Counted from the first letter of the stretch, positions 47,476 to 61,109 are shown. The stretch: DNA of 64,000 nt from Halomonas rhizosphaerae (GCF_030010555.1 NZ_JASCQP010000043.1:17440-81439), one strand, 5' to 3'. A program made the numbers and translations. Notes: generated by a model not told the origin, from the letters alone.

Positions 47476-48627
47476 TTACGGCTTCATGTCCTCGAAGAAC
47501 TTCTTCACGCCATCGAAGAAGCTCGACTTCTTCGGCGAGTGGTGATGGCCGTTGCTGCCGCCCAGGCTGTCCTGGAAGGTTCGCAGCAGGTCCTTCTGCT
47601 CCTCGTTGAGCTTGACCGGGGTCTCGACGACGACCTTGCAGAGCAGGTCACCCGGCGGGCCGCCACGCACCGGCTTGACGCCCTTGCCGCGCAGGCGGAA
47701 CAGCTTGCCGGTCTGGGTCTCAGGCGGGATCTTCAGCTTGACCCGGCCGTCCAGGGTCGGCACCTCCAGCTCACCGCCGAGGGCGGCGTCGACGAAGTTG
47801 ATCGGCACCTCGCACTGCAGGTGGCGGCCGTCGCGCTCGAAGATGTGGTGCGGCTTGATCGCCACCTGGACGTAGAGGTCCCCGGGCGGGCCCCCGTTGA
47901 TGCCGGCCTCGCCCTCGCCGTTGAGGCGGATGCGGTCGCCGGTATCCACGCCGGCCGGGATCTTCACCGAGAGGGTGCGGGTCTCGCGCACCCGGCCCTC
48001 GCCGTGGCACTTGTGGCACGGCACCTTGATGTGCTGGCCGCTGCCGTGGCAGGTCGGGCAGGTCTGCTGCACGGCGAAGAAGCCCTGCTGCATGCGCACC
48101 TGGCCCATGCCGTTACAGGTCGGGCAGGTCTCCTTGCTGGAGCCCGGCTCGGCACCGCCGCCGTCGCAGCGCTCGCACTCGATGTGGCGCGGCACGCGGA
48201 TGTCCACGCTGGTGCCGGCCACGGCGTCCTCGAGGTCGAGCTCGAGGTTGTAGCGCAGGTCGCTGCCACGCTGCGGCGCATTGGGGTGGCGGCGACCGCC
48301 GCCCCCGCCGAAGATGTCGCCGAACACGTCGCCGAAGATGTCGCTGAAGCCGCCGGCCCCGGCACCGCCGAAGCCGCCCCCGCCGAAACCACCGGCCTGC
48401 TCGTCGACGCCGGCATGGCCGAACTGGTCATAGGCGGCGCGCTTCTCGCTGTCGCTCAGGACCTCGTAGGCCTCCGAGACCTCGCGAAACTTCTCCGCCG
48501 CAGTGTCATCCTCCGGATTGCGGTCCGGGTGGAATTTCTGGGCGAGGCGTCGGTAGGCCTTCTTGATGTCCTTCTGGTCGGCACCGCGCTCGACGCCCAG
48601 TACTTCGTAGTAGTCACGCTTGGACAT
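47476..48627 (-). CDS. dnaJ: Chaperone protein DnaJ
   Basis: Predicted 383-aa Hsp40 that delivers clients to DnaK and stimulates its ATPase. It has a J domain with HPD ([13 protein letters not shown]), a Gly/Phe-rich segment, four zinc-binding repeats ([32 protein letters not shown]) and a C-terminal substrate-binding domain. It lies 92 bp downstream of dnaK. Confidence 0.97.
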   Translation of the reverse strand: MSKRDYYEVLGVERGADQKDIKKAYRRLAQKFHPDRNPEDDTAAEKFREVSEAYEVLSDSEKRAAYDQFGHAGVDEQAGGFGGGGFGGAGAGGFSDIFGDVFGDIFGGGGGRRHPNAPQRGSDLRYNLELDLEDAVAGTSVDIRVPRHIECERCDGGGAEPGSSKETCPTCNGMGQVRMQQGFFAVQQTCPTCHGSGQHIKVPCHKCHGEGRVRETRTLSVKIPAGVDTGDRIRLNGEGEAGINGGPPGDLYVQVAIKPHHIFERDGRHLQCEVPINFVDAALGGELEVPTLDGRVKLKIPPETQTGKLFRLRGKGVKPVRGGPPGDLLCKVVVETPVKLNEEQKDLLRTFQDSLGGSNGHHHSPKKSSFFDGVKKFFEDMKP

Positions 48628-48719
48628 GAGTCTGTCCGCCTCCGTAGGGACTCTGCGGAAACACCAACGCGGGAGTCAGGCCCCCGCGCTGGCGTCATCC
48701 GTGGTTAAGATGTCGTGGT

Positions 48720-50648
<1,929 letters not shown>

Positions 50649-50714
50649 AGGAAATCCTCGAAATTAGTGCAGTTGAATTCGTCGTCTGCGGCTTTCACCG
50701 CGGGGTTGCCGTCT

Positions 50715-50742
50715 ATCTGGGGGCCCTCGAGACCTTTTCAAG
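50715..50742 (-). promoter_or_regulatory. Candidate sigma-32 promoter of dnaK
   Basis: On the minus strand CTTGAA (50742-50737) is followed after 14 bp by CCCCAGAT (50722-50715). Consensus is CTTGAA with CCCCATNT, so there is one mismatch in the -10. It overlaps a GC-rich hairpin (GGCCCTCG...CGAGGGCC) downstream of grpE. Confidence 0.6.
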
Positions 50743-50772
50743 ACCCGAGGGCCGCTTTTGTATGGCCCGGCC

Positions 50773-51402
50773 TCAGCCGGCGGCCTGGCTGACCACCACC
50801 ATGGCCGGGCGTATCAGACGCCCGTTGAGCAGGTAGCCCTTCTGCATCACTTCCATGACGGTGTTGGGCTCCATCTCGGGGTTGGGCACCATGGCCATGG
50901 CCTCGTGGTACTGCGGGTCGAAGGGCTCGCCGTGGGGCTCCACCACCTCGACGCCGAACTTGGCCAGCACGTCGTGCTGCATCTTGAGGGTCATGGAGAC
51001 GCCCTCGCGGTGCGCCTCGCTGGCGCCGTCCTGCATGGCGTCCAGCGCCTTCTCCAGGCTGTCGACCACCGGCAGCAGTTCCTTGACGAACTTCTCGAGG
51101 GCGAACTTGCGCGACTTCTCGGCCTCCTGCTCCGCCCGGCGGCGCACGTTCTGCGCCTCGGCGGCGGCACGCATGGCCTGGTCCTTGGCCTCGGCGACGC
51201 TCTGCTCGAGCTCCTCGACCCGGGCGGCCAGCACCTCGGCCTCGGGATTGTCCGCAGCCTGGGCCTCGGTGGCGGCCTGCTCGGCGCCCTCGATGGCGTC
51301 CTCCAGCTCTCCCTCCACGGTCTCGGGCTCGGCCTGCGGCTCGGCTTCCTGCTCCTCGCGAGCGAGTTCGTCGTCCAGCGGGGTCTGGGGGTCTTTGGCC
51401 AT
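50773..51402 (-). CDS. grpE: Nucleotide exchange factor GrpE
   Basis: Predicted 209-aa co-chaperone that releases ADP from DnaK. It has a long acidic N-terminal arm and coiled coil, and the C-terminal GrpE motif ([20 protein letters not shown]). It starts the grpE-dnaK-dnaJ set and is preceded by a strong sigma-32-type promoter; divergent from recN. Confidence 0.96.
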   Translation of the reverse strand: MAKDPQTPLDDELAREEQEAEPQAEPETVEGELEDAIEGAEQAATEAQAADNPEAEVLAARVEELEQSVAEAKDQAMRAAAEAQNVRRRAEQEAEKSRKFALEKFVKELLPVVDSLEKALDAMQDGASEAHREGVSMTLKMQHDVLAKFGVEVVEPHGEPFDPQYHEAMAMVPNPEMEPNTVMEVMQKGYLLNGRLIRPAMVVVSQAAG

Positions 51403-51480
51403 GTGGGTCTCCTGAATGGCAATCAGCGGCCAGAAGCCGCTGGCAAGGCATGAATGATGGCTTGAGTGCGTGTCTGCGGG

Positions 51481-51510
51481 GTATATGGGGCTGGCCGTGG
51501 CGAACTCAAG
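51481..51510 (-). promoter_or_regulatory. Sigma-32 heat-shock promoter of grpE
   Basis: On the minus strand CTTGAG (51510-51505), 14 bp, then CCCCATATAC (51490-51481). The -10 matches the sigma-32 consensus CCCCATNTA exactly, and the spacing is typical. Confidence 0.75.
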
Positions 51511-51541
51511 GCGTCATCGGGCGACGACGCCGGACGTGCAT

Positions 51542-51596
51542 TGTGGGCGACCCTTGACTACTGTATAAACACACAACACGTGTATGGATGAACAGT
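51542..51596 (+). promoter_or_regulatory. recN promoter with two LexA-like boxes
   Basis: TTGTGG (51542-51547), 17 bp, TATAAA (51565-51570) form a sigma-70-type promoter. CTGTATAAACACACAA (51562-51577) and GTGTATGGATGAACAG (51581-51596) each match the CTGT-N8-ACAG LexA box with one change and cover the -10 and start region. E. coli recN is likewise under tandem SOS boxes. Confidence 0.7.
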
Positions 51597-51669
51597 AGTT
51601 AAAGACTGCGCAGTTACAGACCCAGGCAGTTACAGACTGAGTATTCCTAGACAGGCCCCGGGAGGCACC

Positions 51670-53343
51670 ATGCTGTCAGAGCTTGCCATTCGCGACTTCG
51701 CCATCGTCGACCACCTCGAGCTGGAGCTTTCCGGCGGCATGACCGCCATCACCGGCGAGACGGGGGCCGGCAAGTCCATCCTGCTGGGCGCCCTGGGGCT
51801 CTGCCTGGGCGAGCGCGCCGACAGCGCCAGCGTGCGCCATGGCCGCGAGCGCGCCGACCTCAGCGCCCGCTTCGACCTCCAGGCGCTGCCCGCGGCCCGC
51901 GCCTGGCTCGAGGCCCGCGAGCTGCCCACGGACGACTGCCTGCTGCGCCGGGTGGTCACCCGGGCCGGGCGCTCCAAGGCCTGGATCAACGGCCAACCGG
52001 CCACGGTGGCCGACCTGCGCGCCCTGGGCGAGCACCTCATCGAGATCCATGGCCAGCATGCCCACCAGGCGCTGCTGCACGAGGAGACCCACCTGCGCCT
52101 GCTCGACGACTTCGCCGGTCACCGTGAGCAGGTGGCCGGGATGCGCCAGGCCTTCCGCGACTGGCAGGCGACCCGCCGCCGCCTCGAGCGCCTGGCCGAG
52201 GACGGCGACGAGATCCGCGCCCGCCGCCAGCTGCTGCGCTACCAGGTCGAGGAACTCGACCAGCTGGCCCTGGCCGAGGACGAGCTCAAGGGGCTCGAGG
52301 AGGAGCAGGAAGAGCTGGCCCACGCCGAGGAGCGGCTGCGCGAGGCCCAGTTCGCCGCCGATTGCTGCGACGGCGACGAGGGTGGTGCCCTGTCACTGCT
52401 CAACCAGGCGATCCAGCACCTCTCGGCACTGCCGGGCAGCGAGCGGGGCAGCCTGGCCGATACCCTCGCCATGCTCGGCGATGCGCGCATCCAGGTCGAG
52501 GAGGCCAGCCGCGAGCTCGGCCATTTCGCCGGCAGCGTCGAACTGGACCCGGAGCGGCTGGCCTGGGTCGAGGCGCGCCTGGGGGAGGTGCATCGCATCG
52601 CCCGCAAGCACCATGTGCTGCCCGAGGAGCTCCTCGCCCTGCACCGGCGGCTGGCCGACGAGCTCGAGGGCCTGGAGGGCGGCGACGGCGACCTGGAGGC
52701 GCTGGCCGCCGAGGCCGAGACCCTGAAGCGCCGCTGGCAGGAACAGGCCACCGTGATCTCCCGGGCCCGCCAGCAGGCCGCCCGCCGCTTCGGCGAGGCC
52801 GTGCAGGAGCAGCTGGCCTTCCTGGCCATGGACAAGGCGACCTTCGAGGTCGAGCTGGCGGCCCGCGAGACCCCGGCCGCCGAGGGGCTAGAGATCGCTC
52901 GCATGCTGATCAGCGCCAACCCTGGCCAGCCGGCCCGGCCGCTGGCCAAGGTCGCCTCCGGCGGCGAGCTCTCGCGCATCAGCCTGGCGATCCAGGTGGT
53001 GGCGGCCCAGCACTCGACCATCGCCAGCCTGGTGTTCGACGAGGTGGACGTGGGCGTCTCCGGCGCCACCGCCGAGATCGTCGGCCAGCTGCTGCGCCGG
53101 CTCGGCCACAACGGCCAGGTGATGACCGTGACCCACCTGCCCCAGGTCGCCGCCCAAGCGCACCACCACCTGCACATCGAGAAGCAGGCCGGCGAGGCCT
53201 CCACCCTGACCCGCATGGCGCTGCTCGACGAGGCCGGCCGGGTCGGCGAGCTGGCCCGCATGCTGGGCGGGGTGAACCTCTCCGACCGCACCCTGGCCCA
53301 TGCCCGAGAGATGCTCGACGCCAGCCAGCGCGCCCACCACTGA
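51670..53343 (+). CDS. recN: DNA repair protein RecN
   Basis: Predicted 557-aa SMC-like ATPase for double-strand-break repair. It has Walker A GETGAGKSILLG, a central coiled coil, the signature region SGGELSRISLAIQ and Walker B LVFDEVDVGVSG near the C terminus. The upstream LexA-like boxes fit SOS control. It is divergent from grpE and convergent with fur, with a terminator in between. Confidence 0.96.
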   Translation: MLSELAIRDFAIVDHLELELSGGMTAITGETGAGKSILLGALGLCLGERADSASVRHGRERADLSARFDLQALPAARAWLEARELPTDDCLLRRVVTRAGRSKAWINGQPATVADLRALGEHLIEIHGQHAHQALLHEETHLRLLDDFAGHREQVAGMRQAFRDWQATRRRLERLAEDGDEIRARRQLLRYQVEELDQLALAEDELKGLEEEQEELAHAEERLREAQFAADCCDGDEGGALSLLNQAIQHLSALPGSERGSLADTLAMLGDARIQVEEASRELGHFAGSVELDPERLAWVEARLGEVHRIARKHHVLPEELLALHRRLADELEGLEGGDGDLEALAAEAETLKRRWQEQATVISRARQQAARRFGEAVQEQLAFLAMDKATFEVELAARETPAAEGLEIARMLISANPGQPARPLAKVASGGELSRISLAIQVVAAQHSTIASLVFDEVDVGVSGATAEIVGQLLRRLGHNGQVMTVTHLPQVAAQAHHHLHIEKQAGEASTLTRMALLDEAGRVGELARMLGGVNLSDRTLAHAREMLDASQRAHH

Positions 53344-53361
53344 GCGCCCGGCCCTGACGCA

Positions 53362-53400
53362 ACGCGGCCCCGATCCGAGGATCGGGGCCGCGTTCGTGTC
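53362..53400. terminator. Terminator between recN and fur
   Basis: A perfect 15-bp stem, ACGCGGCCCCGATCC (53362-53376) with GGATCGGGGCCGCGT (53379-53393), with a 2-nt gap in the perfect pairing that opens to a small loop; followed by TCGTGTC on the + strand. The T-tract is weak. Confidence 0.65.
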
Positions 53401-53423
53401 CTGGCGGGTTCAGCGGGGCGAGG

Positions 53424-53870
53424 TCACTTCTTCTGGATGCCTTCCTGGCGGGTCGCCCGGGAGCCGCGGGGTCTCACGTAGAGCACCAGCGCATGGTCGA
53501 CCAGCTCGAAGCCGTGTTCCTCGGCGATCTCCTGCTGGCGACGCTCGATGGTCTCGTCGAAGAACTCGATGATCTCGCCGCTCTCCAGGCACACCATGTG
53601 GTCGTGGTGTTCCTCCTGGGAGAGCTCGAAGACCGCATGACCGCCATCGAAGTTGTGGCGGATCACCAGGCCGGCGGACTCGAACTGGGTCAGCACGCGA
53701 TAGACGGTGGCCAGGCCCACGTCCTCGCCCGCATCCAGCAGGGTCTTGTAGACGTCCTCGGCACTCAGGTGGTGCTGCTCGGAGGCATTCTCGAGGATCT
53801 GCAGGATCTTGACGCGCGGCAGGGTCACTTTGAGACCGGCCTTGCGCAATTCATGGTTCTGGTCGGCCAT
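53424..53870 (-). CDS. fur: Ferric uptake regulator Fur
   Basis: Predicted 148-aa Fe2+-dependent repressor. It has an N-terminal winged helix (VTLPRVKILQILENA; DVGLATVYRVLTQFE) and the metal/dimerisation part HHDHMVCLESGEIIEF. As in Pseudomonas aeruginosa Fur, the CxxC pair found in E. coli Fur is missing its second Cys (CLES), so structural zinc binding would differ. The C-terminal tail (RGSRATRQEGIQKK) is longer than usual. Divergent from bamE, 72 bp apart. Confidence 0.95.
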   Translation of the reverse strand: MADQNHELRKAGLKVTLPRVKILQILENASEQHHLSAEDVYKTLLDAGEDVGLATVYRVLTQFESAGLVIRHNFDGGHAVFELSQEEHHDHMVCLESGEIIEFFDETIERRQQEIAEEHGFELVDHALVLYVRPRGSRATRQEGIQKK

Positions 53871-53942
53871 GGTCGCTCTTCGCAGTATCGGGTAGGGTCG
53901 GTTATGATCGACCGAATCCACGATAGTGAAGAACAGGCGCAA

Positions 53943-54401
53943 ATGCAAAAGCTGACCAGAATCGTCACCCTTTCCGTCGCCCTGCTGATGATCAGCGGTT
54001 GCAGCTATTTCGGCGTGTACAAGCGCGACCTGCCCCAGGGCAACCTGGTGACCGAGGCCATGGTCGAGCAGCTGCAGCCGGGCATGAGCCGGCAGCAGGT
54101 GGTCGACCTGATGGGCAGCCCCCTGCTCGAGGCCCCCTTCGATGCCAGCCAGTGGGACTATGTCTATCGCCTCGACGAGGCCTATGGCGGCGTGGAGCAG
54201 CGCCGGGTCACCCTGACCTTCCAGGGCGAGCGCCTGGCCGGCATCGAGCGCGAGGGCAATATCTCCGGCGACATCCAGCTGCCCGATGACCAGGGGGCCG
54301 GCCCCAGCGTCGAGGGCAGCGGCCCCGCCACCCAGCCGACCACACCGGACGGCGGCGTCACCACGCCCCAGGGCGGCGAGACGTCGGCCGACAGCCTCTG
54401 A
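53943..54401 (+). CDS. bamE: Outer membrane assembly lipoprotein BamE (OmlA/SmpA)
   Basis: Predicted 152-aa lipoprotein of the BAM complex. The signal peptide ends in a lipobox (LMISGCSYF, lipidated Cys20). The SmpA/OmlA domain follows (YKRDLPQGNLVTEAMVEQL; MSRQQVVDLMGSPLL; WDYVYRL). A Pro/Gly/Thr-rich tail after about residue 120 is longer than in E. coli. The fur-omlA divergent pair is well known from pseudomonads. Confidence 0.93.
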   Translation: MQKLTRIVTLSVALLMISGCSYFGVYKRDLPQGNLVTEAMVEQLQPGMSRQQVVDLMGSPLLEAPFDASQWDYVYRLDEAYGGVEQRRVTLTFQGERLAGIEREGNISGDIQLPDDQGAGPSVEGSGPATQPTTPDGGVTTPQGGETSADSL

Positions 54402-54444
54402 GCCCGTCCCCGCCCCGCCTGGCGCCCCGGTAACCGCCGGGGCG

Positions 54445-54759
54445 TCAGCGTTTCTCGTGGGCGGCCCGCGCGCTGCGCGCCGCCTTGGGATCGAGCTGCA
54501 GCGGGCGATAGACCTCGACCCGATCGCCGGCGCGCAGCCGCACCGCGTCCGGGTCGCGCAGCCGCTTGCCGAAGATGCCCAGGTCGGCCTCACGGAAGGT
54601 CGTCGGGGGCAGCTCGGGAAACGCCTCCGCCAACCCTGCCATCGCCACCGCCTGGCGCGCCGTGGTGCCCTCTGGCACCGCGAGCGAAATGATCCGCTGC
54701 CGCTCGGGCAGCGCGAAGGCCACCTCGACATCGAGCATGGCGGGCGTGCTAGCGACCAT
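54445..54759 (-). CDS. rnfH: RnfH family ubiquitin-like protein
   Basis: Predicted 104-aa beta-grasp protein of the RnfH/UPF0125 family (VEVAFALPERQRIISLAVPEGTTA; FGKRLRDPDAVRLRAGDRVEVYRPL). It is nearly always next to ratA, as here. Two starts are possible: 54759 (overlapping ratA by 11 bp) or the ATG at 54738. The function is unclear; it may be linked to the RatAB pair. Confidence 0.9.
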   Translation of the reverse strand: MVASTPAMLDVEVAFALPERQRIISLAVPEGTTARQAVAMAGLAEAFPELPPTTFREADLGIFGKRLRDPDAVRLRAGDRVEVYRPLQLDPKAARSARAAHEKR

Positions 54760-55183
54760 AGAGGTTGTCCGCCCGGCGGGTGAAGGAGTCCACCAGCTGG
54801 CCGGCCACCTGCTGGAAGAGCTTGCCGAAGGCCATGCCCAGCAGGCGGTTGGCGAACTCGAACTCCAGCTCGAGGCTCACCTTGCAGGCCCGCTCGCCCA
54901 TGGGCAGGAACAGCCAGCGCCCCCGCAGGCGCTTGAAGGGGCCGCTGACCAGCGACATCTCGATGCGCTCGGGCTCGATCAGGTCGTTGCGGGTGGTGAA
55001 GCTCTGCTCGATCCCGGCCCGCCCCAGCGTCATCTCCCCGATCAGGTGCGAGTCATCGCGCTCGAGCAGGCGCGCACGCCGGCACCCGGGCAGGAACTCC
55101 GGATAGCGCTCGAAGTCGTTGACCAGGTCGAACATGTCCTTGGGGGTGTGCCGCACCATGGCGGACCGATTGACCGTTGGCAT
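54749..55183 (-). CDS. ratA: Ribosome association toxin RatA (START-domain protein)
   Basis: Predicted 144-aa coenzyme Q-binding/START-fold protein. E. coli RatA binds 50S and blocks 70S assembly; homologues are also linked to ubiquinone metabolism. Typical sequence: RSAMVRHTPKDMFDLVNDFERYPEFLPGC and the C-terminal FEFANRLLGMAFGKLF. The ATG at 55183 has GGAGAG upstream. Divergent from smpB, as in E. coli. Confidence 0.92.
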   Translation of the reverse strand: MPTVNRSAMVRHTPKDMFDLVNDFERYPEFLPGCRRARLLERDDSHLIGEMTLGRAGIEQSFTTRNDLIEPERIEMSLVSGPFKRLRGRWLFLPMGERACKVSLELEFEFANRLLGMAFGKLFQQVAGQLVDSFTRRADNLYGR

Positions 55184-55311
55184 TGAGCTCTCCGCTGACT
55201 TCACAGTGCCCAGGGCGTATCATGAGCGGTTATTTCAGGCCTTGAATGGTACCACGCTTCCCCCCACATCGAAGGGGCAGCGCCACCGGCAGATACAGGA
55301 CACGAGGTTTC

Positions 55312-55803
55312 ATGGCCAACAAGAAAGGCAAGAGCAAGGGGCCCGGCAACAACGTCATCGCCCAGAACAAGAAGGCTCGCTTCGAGTACCACATCGACGA
55401 GACCTTCGAGGCCGGCCTGGTGCTGGCCGGCTGGGAAGTGAAGAGCCTGCGGGCCGGCAAGGCGCAGCTCACCGACACCTATATCCTGGTCAAGAACGGC
55501 GAGGCCTGGCTGCTGGGCAGCCATGTCATGCCGCTCAACACCGCCAGCACCCATGAGGTGGCGGATCCCACGCGCACCCGCAAGCTGCTGCTGCATCGCA
55601 AGGAGATTGCCAAGATCTTCTCGCGCACCCAGGAGAAGGGCCATACCTGTGTGCCGCTCAAGCTCTACTGGAAGAACAACCGGGTCAAGTGCGAGCTGGC
55701 CCTGGTAACCGGCAAGAAGCTGCACGACAAGCGGGCCACCGAGAAGGACCGCGACTGGCAGCGCCAGAAGGGTCGCATCATGCGGGAACAAACCAAGGCC
55801 TGA
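55312..55803 (+). CDS. smpB: SsrA-binding protein SmpB
   Basis: Predicted 163-aa partner of tmRNA in trans-translation. The OB-fold sequence [20 protein letters not shown] and [11 protein letters not shown] is clear, and the basic C-terminal tail ([17 protein letters not shown]) enters the decoding centre. The ATG at 55312 is preferred over an upstream frame that is not conserved. It is 40 bp before the tmRNA gene. Confidence 0.96.
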   Translation: MANKKGKSKGPGNNVIAQNKKARFEYHIDETFEAGLVLAGWEVKSLRAGKAQLTDTYILVKNGEAWLLGSHVMPLNTASTHEVADPTRTRKLLLHRKEIAKIFSRTQEKGHTCVPLKLYWKNNRVKCELALVTGKKLHDKRATEKDRDWQRQKGRIMREQTKA

Positions 55804-55843
55804 GGTGTCACAGAACTGCACATCCTGTTAGGATGCGCATTAC

Positions 55844-56223
55844 GGGGGCGACACGGTTTCGACGCCGGTGACAATCCCTGAGGTGCATGCCGAGAGCGTG
55901 ATGTATCTCGTAAATACAACATCACGATTGAATAGTCGCAAACGACGACAACTACGCTCAGGGCGCGCTGGCAGCTTAAACGCCGCTAGCTTCTAGCCCG
56001 GCCCCGAAGTGATGTGCCCATTCATCACGGAGGGGATACGAGCGACGACTGATGGGATCGCGATCGGTGGTGTCCTCTCGCCGGTCGTTAAAACTCAGAG
56101 GAATCGCGTGGCTGGATCCTGCTCGTCGGAGCCAGTCGCGTTAAATCAAAAGACGAAACTAAGCATGTAGAGCCAATGGGTGAGTGCCGGCGGACGCGGG
56201 TTCAATTCCCGCCGCCTCCACCA
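55844..56223 (+). ncRNA. ssrA: Transfer-messenger RNA (tmRNA)
   Basis: A 380-nt tmRNA. The 5' acceptor strand GGGGGCG (55844-55850) pairs with CGCCTCC (56213-56219), followed by A and CCA (56221-56223). The T-arm GGGTTCAATTCCC and GACACGGTTTCGACG are conserved. The tag open frame at 55938-55979 encodes ANDDNYAQGALAA, then TAA. It follows smpB directly. Confidence 0.95.
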
Positions 56224-56238
56224 AACAGTCGACGAATC

Positions 56239-56262
56239 AAGCGCCTACGGGCGCTTTTTTCG
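56239..56262 (+). terminator. Terminator of tmRNA
   Basis: AAGCGCC (56239-56245) pairs with GGCGCTT (56250-56256) around a TACG loop, followed by TTTTCG. Confidence 0.85.
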
Positions 56263-56538
56263 TTTCCGCCCAACCGGTCCTGCCTCGCCCGCCCGTCGAC
56301 CTGCACATGGCTCGTGAAACGGCCCATCTCGGCCCCGACTTTCGTATTAGCCTTGACGTGAAAACCTCTTGCGACCAGCCTCAGGGGGCGCCATTATCAG
56401 CGCCCACTCGCCGGCCCATGCGACCGGCCAGGCGAGAGTGAGACCGGGGTGGCATCGGGTCCGGACGCGCCAAGGCGCTCCAATTACCGATAAGACCCTA
56501 CCATTGTTGATATTTTCCCGATCTGGATTCGAACCCCC
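56263..56538. other. Non-coding spacer before the polyamine cluster
   Basis: The spacer between tmRNA and the carboxyspermidine dehydrogenase gene holds no convincing gene. It contains scattered GC-rich inverted repeats and a small AT-rich patch (TTGTTGATATTTTCCC, about 56503-56518), which is the best promoter region visible for the next gene. No strong Shine-Dalgarno precedes the ATG at 56539. Confidence 0.4.
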
Positions 56539-57738
<1,200 letters not shown>

Positions 57739-57745
57739 GCACGAC

Positions 57746-58918
<1,173 letters not shown>

Positions 58919-58949
58919 CGCCCACCAAGGACCCGACAGGCACTACACG

Positions 58950-58973
58950 ACAGGCACCCGAGGGTGCCTGTTC
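58950..58973 (+). terminator. Weak terminator-like hairpin after nspC
   Basis: ACAGGCACC (58950-58958) pairs with GGTGCCTGT (58963-58971) around CGAG, followed by TCTGG only. Outer sequence (ACACGA...TCGTGT) extends the dyad. It may reduce read-through into the aspartate kinase gene. Confidence 0.4.
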
Positions 58974-59066
58974 TGGTCGTGTCGCCGGCCGACCACGCCC
59001 TTTCCCCGGGCGGCGATTTCACGCAAGGTAGCAGCAGTCACCACAGTGAACGGCGGGAGGATTCGG

Positions 59067-60359
59067 ATGACCCAGGTCTTCAAGTTCGGCGGTGCCTCGA
59101 TCCAGGACGCCGCGGCCATCCGTCGACTGGGCGAGCTGCTGGCCCGGTTCCGGTCACGTCCCCTGATCGTGGTGGTCTCGGCCATGGGCAAGACCACCAA
59201 TGCCCTGGAGGCGCTGCTGGCCGCGGCACGGGAGGGCGAGGCGGATGACTATCGCGACCGCCTCGAGACCCTGCGCCGCGACCACCTGGCCGCGGTGGAG
59301 AGCCTGTTCGGCGCCAGGACCGGCCCCGTGGCCGAGCGGGTCGAGGCGCTGATCACCGAGCTCGACCGCCGCCATCGCCGCCATGCGGGCCGCGAGCGCC
59401 CCTTCCACTATGACCAGACCGTCTGCTTCGGCGAGTTGCTCTCCACCACCATCGTCAGCGCCTGGCTGGAGGAGGCCGGCATGGCGACCGAGTGGCTCGA
59501 TGCCCGGGAGCTGGTGGTCACCGACGACTGCCACCAGGCGGCCAACGTCGACTGGCAGGCCACCGCCGAGAAGGTGCGCGGCCTGGCGGCAGACGACAGG
59601 ATCCGGGTCACCCAGGGCTTCATCGGCGGCACCGCCGAGGGCATCTCGACCACCCTGGGCCGCGAGGGCTCCGACTACAGCGCGGCGATCCTCGCCCACT
59701 GCCTCGAGGCGGAGGAGGTCACCATCTGGAAGGACGTGCCGGGGCTCTTCAATGCCGACCCGCGACGCTTCGACAACGCGGTGCAGCTCGAGCGGATCTC
59801 CTACCGCGAGGCCATCGAGCTGGCCTGGCACGGTGCCAAGGTGATCCACCCCAAGACCCTGGGGCCGCTGCAGCAGAAGGCGATCCCGCTGACGGTACGC
59901 TCCTTCCAGGACCTCGAGGCGCCGCCCAGCACCATCGGCCGGGACACCCGGTTCGACACCCAGACGCCCTCCCTGGTCCTGCGCGAAGCGCAGACGCTGC
60001 TGGAGGTCCGCCCCCGGGACTTCGCCTTCATGGACGAGGCCCGCCAGCACGACATCCTCGGCCGACTGGTGGAGGCCGGGCTGCATGCCGGTCTGGTCGA
60101 CACCGGGGCCATGCGCCTCTCGCTCTGCCTGGATGGCCATCCCGAGCGCCTCGAGCCGCTGGTCGCGTCGCTGTGTGCCGACTATGCGGTGGAGCGCCGG
60201 GACGACCTGACCCTGCTCACCGTGCGCCATGCCGACGACGCGTTACTGGCGGCCCTGGGTGCCGGACGCGACAGCCTCGCCGAACGGCGCAACGCCGATA
60301 CCGCCCAGCGGCTCTTTCCCGGCAGCCAGTGCCGGGGGACCTGGCATATCCCGACCTGA
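59067..60359 (+). CDS. Aspartate kinase, atypical
   Basis: Predicted 430-aa amino-acid kinase. The N-terminal VFKFGGASIQDA (Lys6) replaces the usual KFGGTSV; the catalytic GREGSDYSAAILA and IWKDVPGLFNADPR are typical of aspartokinase. The C-terminal regulatory region (about 310-430) looks like a degenerate ACT pair, so feedback control may differ from LysC. GGGAGG precedes the ATG at 59067. Its place behind nspC suggests that it feeds aspartyl phosphate and then aspartate semialdehyde to the carboxyspermidine pathway; aspartate semialdehyde dehydrogenase is not in the window. Confidence 0.88.
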   Translation: MTQVFKFGGASIQDAAAIRRLGELLARFRSRPLIVVVSAMGKTTNALEALLAAAREGEADDYRDRLETLRRDHLAAVESLFGARTGPVAERVEALITELDRRHRRHAGRERPFHYDQTVCFGELLSTTIVSAWLEEAGMATEWLDARELVVTDDCHQAANVDWQATAEKVRGLAADDRIRVTQGFIGGTAEGISTTLGREGSDYSAAILAHCLEAEEVTIWKDVPGLFNADPRRFDNAVQLERISYREAIELAWHGAKVIHPKTLGPLQQKAIPLTVRSFQDLEAPPSTIGRDTRFDTQTPSLVLREAQTLLEVRPRDFAFMDEARQHDILGRLVEAGLHAGLVDTGAMRLSLCLDGHPERLEPLVASLCADYAVERRDDLTLLTVRHADDALLAALGAGRDSLAERRNADTAQRLFPGSQCRGTWHIPT

Positions 60360-60362
60360 GGC

Positions 60363-61109
60363 TTAGCCCAGCGCCCGGACCAGCAGCTGCAGGCCGACGA
60401 TGGCCATGGCCAGGATCACCAGCCGGTAGAAGAGGCGTTCGCTGACCCGGTGCTGCAGCCACAGGCCACTGCGCACCCCGGCCCAGGCCACCGGCACCAG
60501 CACCAGCGAGGCCCCGGCGCTGGTCAGGTTGATCTCGCCGAGCCACAGGTAGGGCGGCAACTTCATCAGGTTGACCGCGGCGAAGAGGATCGCGCTGGTG
60601 GCGATGAAGGCCTCCTTGCTCAGCCGCCGGGGAACCAGGTAGAGGTTGAGCGGCGGTGCCCCGGCATGGGCCAGGAAGCTGGTGAAGCCGCAGCCGACCC
60701 CGGCCGGCAGCGCCCAGCGGGTCGAGAGGGGACGCCCCACGCTGGGCTTGAGCAGCATGTAGGCGGCGAACAGCAGGGAGATCACGCCGAGCAGCAGGCG
60801 CACGCCATCCTCGTCCAGGCGACCGATCAACAGGGTGCCGATGACCACCCCGATGGCCAGCCCAGGGAGCACGCGGCGCACCTCGGCGCGGTCGTGATGC
60901 CCCCACCAGGCCTTCACCGTGAAGGCATCCATCACCAGCAGCAGCGGCAACAGCAGCCCGGCCGCCTCGACGGGGCCGATGGCGAGCGCCATCAGCGGCA
61001 CCGAGAGGGTGCCGAAGCCGCCGGCGAATCCCCCCTTGGAGACACCGGTCAGGTAGGTGGACACCACGATGAGGGTCCAGGCCAGCCAGGAGTAGTCGGG
61101 GAGCGACAT
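60363..61109 (-). CDS. TSUP/TauE-SafE family permease
   Basis: Predicted 248-aa membrane protein with about eight hydrophobic segments and the family-typical TGVSKGGFAGGFGTLSVPLMAL start and GFTSFLAHAGAPPLNLYL second repeat. Family members export or import sulfite, sulfoacetate, taurine-related or other organic anions; the substrate is unknown. The ATG at 61109 has AAGGAAG upstream; longer frames are not conserved. Convergent with the aspartate kinase gene (3-bp gap). Confidence 0.88.
   Translation of the reverse strand: MSLPDYSWLAWTLIVVSTYLTGVSKGGFAGGFGTLSVPLMALAIGPVEAAGLLLPLLLVMDAFTVKAWWGHHDRAEVRRVLPGLAIGVVIGTLLIGRLDEDGVRLLLGVISLLFAAYMLLKPSVGRPLSTRWALPAGVGCGFTSFLAHAGAPPLNLYLVPRRLSKEAFIATSAILFAAVNLMKLPPYLWLGEINLTSAGASLVLVPVAWAGVRSGLWLQHRVSERLFYRLVILAMAIVGLQLLVRALG

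Noticed and set aside
56518..56538. Sequence resembling a tRNA T-loop on the minus strand (GGTTCGAATCC)
   Set aside because: The stem does not close and no acceptor or anticodon arm is nearby; probably chance, though a degraded att remnant cannot be excluded.
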